Below are positions 62,970 through 64,000 of a DNA stretch of 64,000 nt, in pieces. The position numbers were made by a program, and so were the translations under genes. The stretch is from Phytophthora quininea. Taxonomy: Eukaryota; Oomycota; Peronosporomycetes; Peronosporales; Peronosporaceae. Where the stretch lies: positions 744,001-808,000 of the forward strand of contig JAAVTG010000538.1 in NCBI GenBank assembly GCA_011947345.1, written 5' to 3'. The notes under the pieces are model-generated. The model saw only the letters and a list, made by a program, of their open reading frames with translations, did not search any database and had not been told where the DNA came from. Every line of letters begins with the position of its first letter. The stretch's first letter is position 1.

Positions 62970-64000
62970 CCCCGATCAAAAACGTAATGATTTACACGTG
63001 TCCAACCGAAGTACTGGCCACTTTCATTCGGAGGCTTCTTCTACCTTTGATACTGCGACATAAATTCCGTTCGATGCTGCGGCCGATACGCTTCAAGATA
63101 TTCTCATCGCTTCTTTCGGGTTTGAGGACCCCATGTGGAGTATTTCTGGGATTATGGCAATAGGCGCTGTATGACCACTCGACAACATTCGTTGGAAGCT
63201 GACGTGGCTGTGCTGTCGTTGCGGTTTGACTCGCCATAACACCTCACCGCGACTCAATCTGTGTGATCCCTGGTACGAGTGCTACGGCTGCAACCCGAGC
63301 AAACAGTCTTCATTTTGTTGCAACGGCTTCGTACTCGCGCGCTTTAGTGTGAGACTTATCCCAATCACGTCCAGAGACGCCCTGTTACGACAAGGCAAGT
63401 GAATGAAATTCAGTTGTGGAAGTGCACAACCGCCGTAACCAACACATGCCAGTTCTTTGCTGGTAGTCGCAGTATCCTCAGCCCGAACAAACCTCGAGTT
63501 CTTTGGTTCCTCGTTGACTCGTGGACAAACCGATGGCAACCCGAAAGGGTGAAGGACATTAAACTCGAATATCGGAACATCAACAATGCAGCTTCGAGCA
63601 CGAAAAACATCCTACTGCAGGACTACCAAGTTCTTCTGTGAACGGGGCTCGTCGATAAAACAATGGACCGAGAACTTCATCTAGAACGGAGATGGCATGC
63701 ACAAACATTCGTTCGATCAGATCCGTTTTCGATTACTACGGTAGTCTTCTCGATCGAGTAAGCAACGCTGACAAAGAGCATGAGGCCTTCGAGTCGGTAG
63801 CGAGTACTTTGGGTAGGACAAGTGCTTACCCTGACTGCAGTCGAGAATGTGTTACAGTTTCTCTATCTGTCGTGTCGCACTGATTTTCAACCTGATAGTC
63901 CGATTGCGAAAGAGATTCTTGTCGTGGTTGTCGCGAGTTGCACGCTGAAGTCACGTAAGTGTGAAAGTACCTACATGTAGAATCCCGCAAAACTCAACCA
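62970..64000. other. No supported gene
   Basis: Several 60-85 codon frames on both strands (for example minus 62992-63237 and plus 63399-63641) with no motif; their composition suggests old transposon-derived or non-coding sequence. The window ends without a recognisable feature. Confidence 0.4.

Overview
The window looks like nuclear DNA of a plant-pathogenic oomycete, most probably a Phytophthora species. The evidence is short (about 60-95 bp) GT-AG introns, elicitin-like genes with an oomycete-type initiator (TCATTTC) about 50 nt before the ATG, RXLR-type secreted proteins, many bZIP genes with START-like partners, ankyrin repeats of the oomycete type, and Gypsy, pogo, hAT-like, Harbinger and DIRS-like elements. 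No species-level claim is made.

Layout. 0-10 kb is ordinary genic DNA: two mannosyltransferase-like genes, a four-exon amino acid/polyamine transporter, an ankyrin protein, and two F-box-like/macro-domain genes around a bacterial-type PH-domain gene. 10.1-24.6 kb is an amplified elicitin/Old Yellow Enzyme (OYE) cluster: six elicitin-like genes and four OYE genes in two overlapping giant palindromes (centres near 14.03 and 20.36 kb). Each palindrome has the same 0.65 kb non-palindromic loop, in the same orientation. 25-30.6 kb is a transposon graveyard (hAT-like, then DIRS-like). 30.6-33.2 kb is a chromovirus LTR split by a 2.35 kb pogo-like transposon with 24-bp terminal repeats and a TA target duplication.

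33-53.8 kb is a second, more complex amplicon. A 4.0 kb cassette K (NmrA-like reductase, bZIP-START gene, small bZIP gene) occurs twice in opposite orientation, at 34.9-38.9 and 48.8-52.85 kb. About 130-bp inverted repeats, four copies of alternating orientation, bound the K copies. The 9.6 kb between them (U) holds an OYE gene, a complete 6.9 kb Ty3/Gypsy chromovirus (195-bp LTRs, CAAAC target duplication) and a degenerate RXLR gene. Beyond each K copy the adjacent half of U returns inverted, so the order is U-inverse(part) / K / U / K-inverse / U-inverse(part). The outer breakpoints fall inside repeated families: an LTR on the left and a diverged RXLR paralogue on the right. 54-64 kb holds a bZIP gene, a bZIP-START gene, a Harbinger remnant, a bHLH/F-box fusion gene, a bZIP fragment and an RXLR candidate.

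Two themes link the genes. One is secreted or surface interaction proteins (elicitin-like, RXLR) and the other is redox genes (OYE, NmrA-like) with stress-type bZIPs; both have been copied by inverted duplication. A caution applies throughout: many genes are broken by a single missing base. Three such differences lie in homopolymers between otherwise near-identical copies inside this window, which points to uncorrected long-read consensus error at least as much as to pseudogenes. The palindromes also need reads that span them before they are accepted as real chromosome structure.
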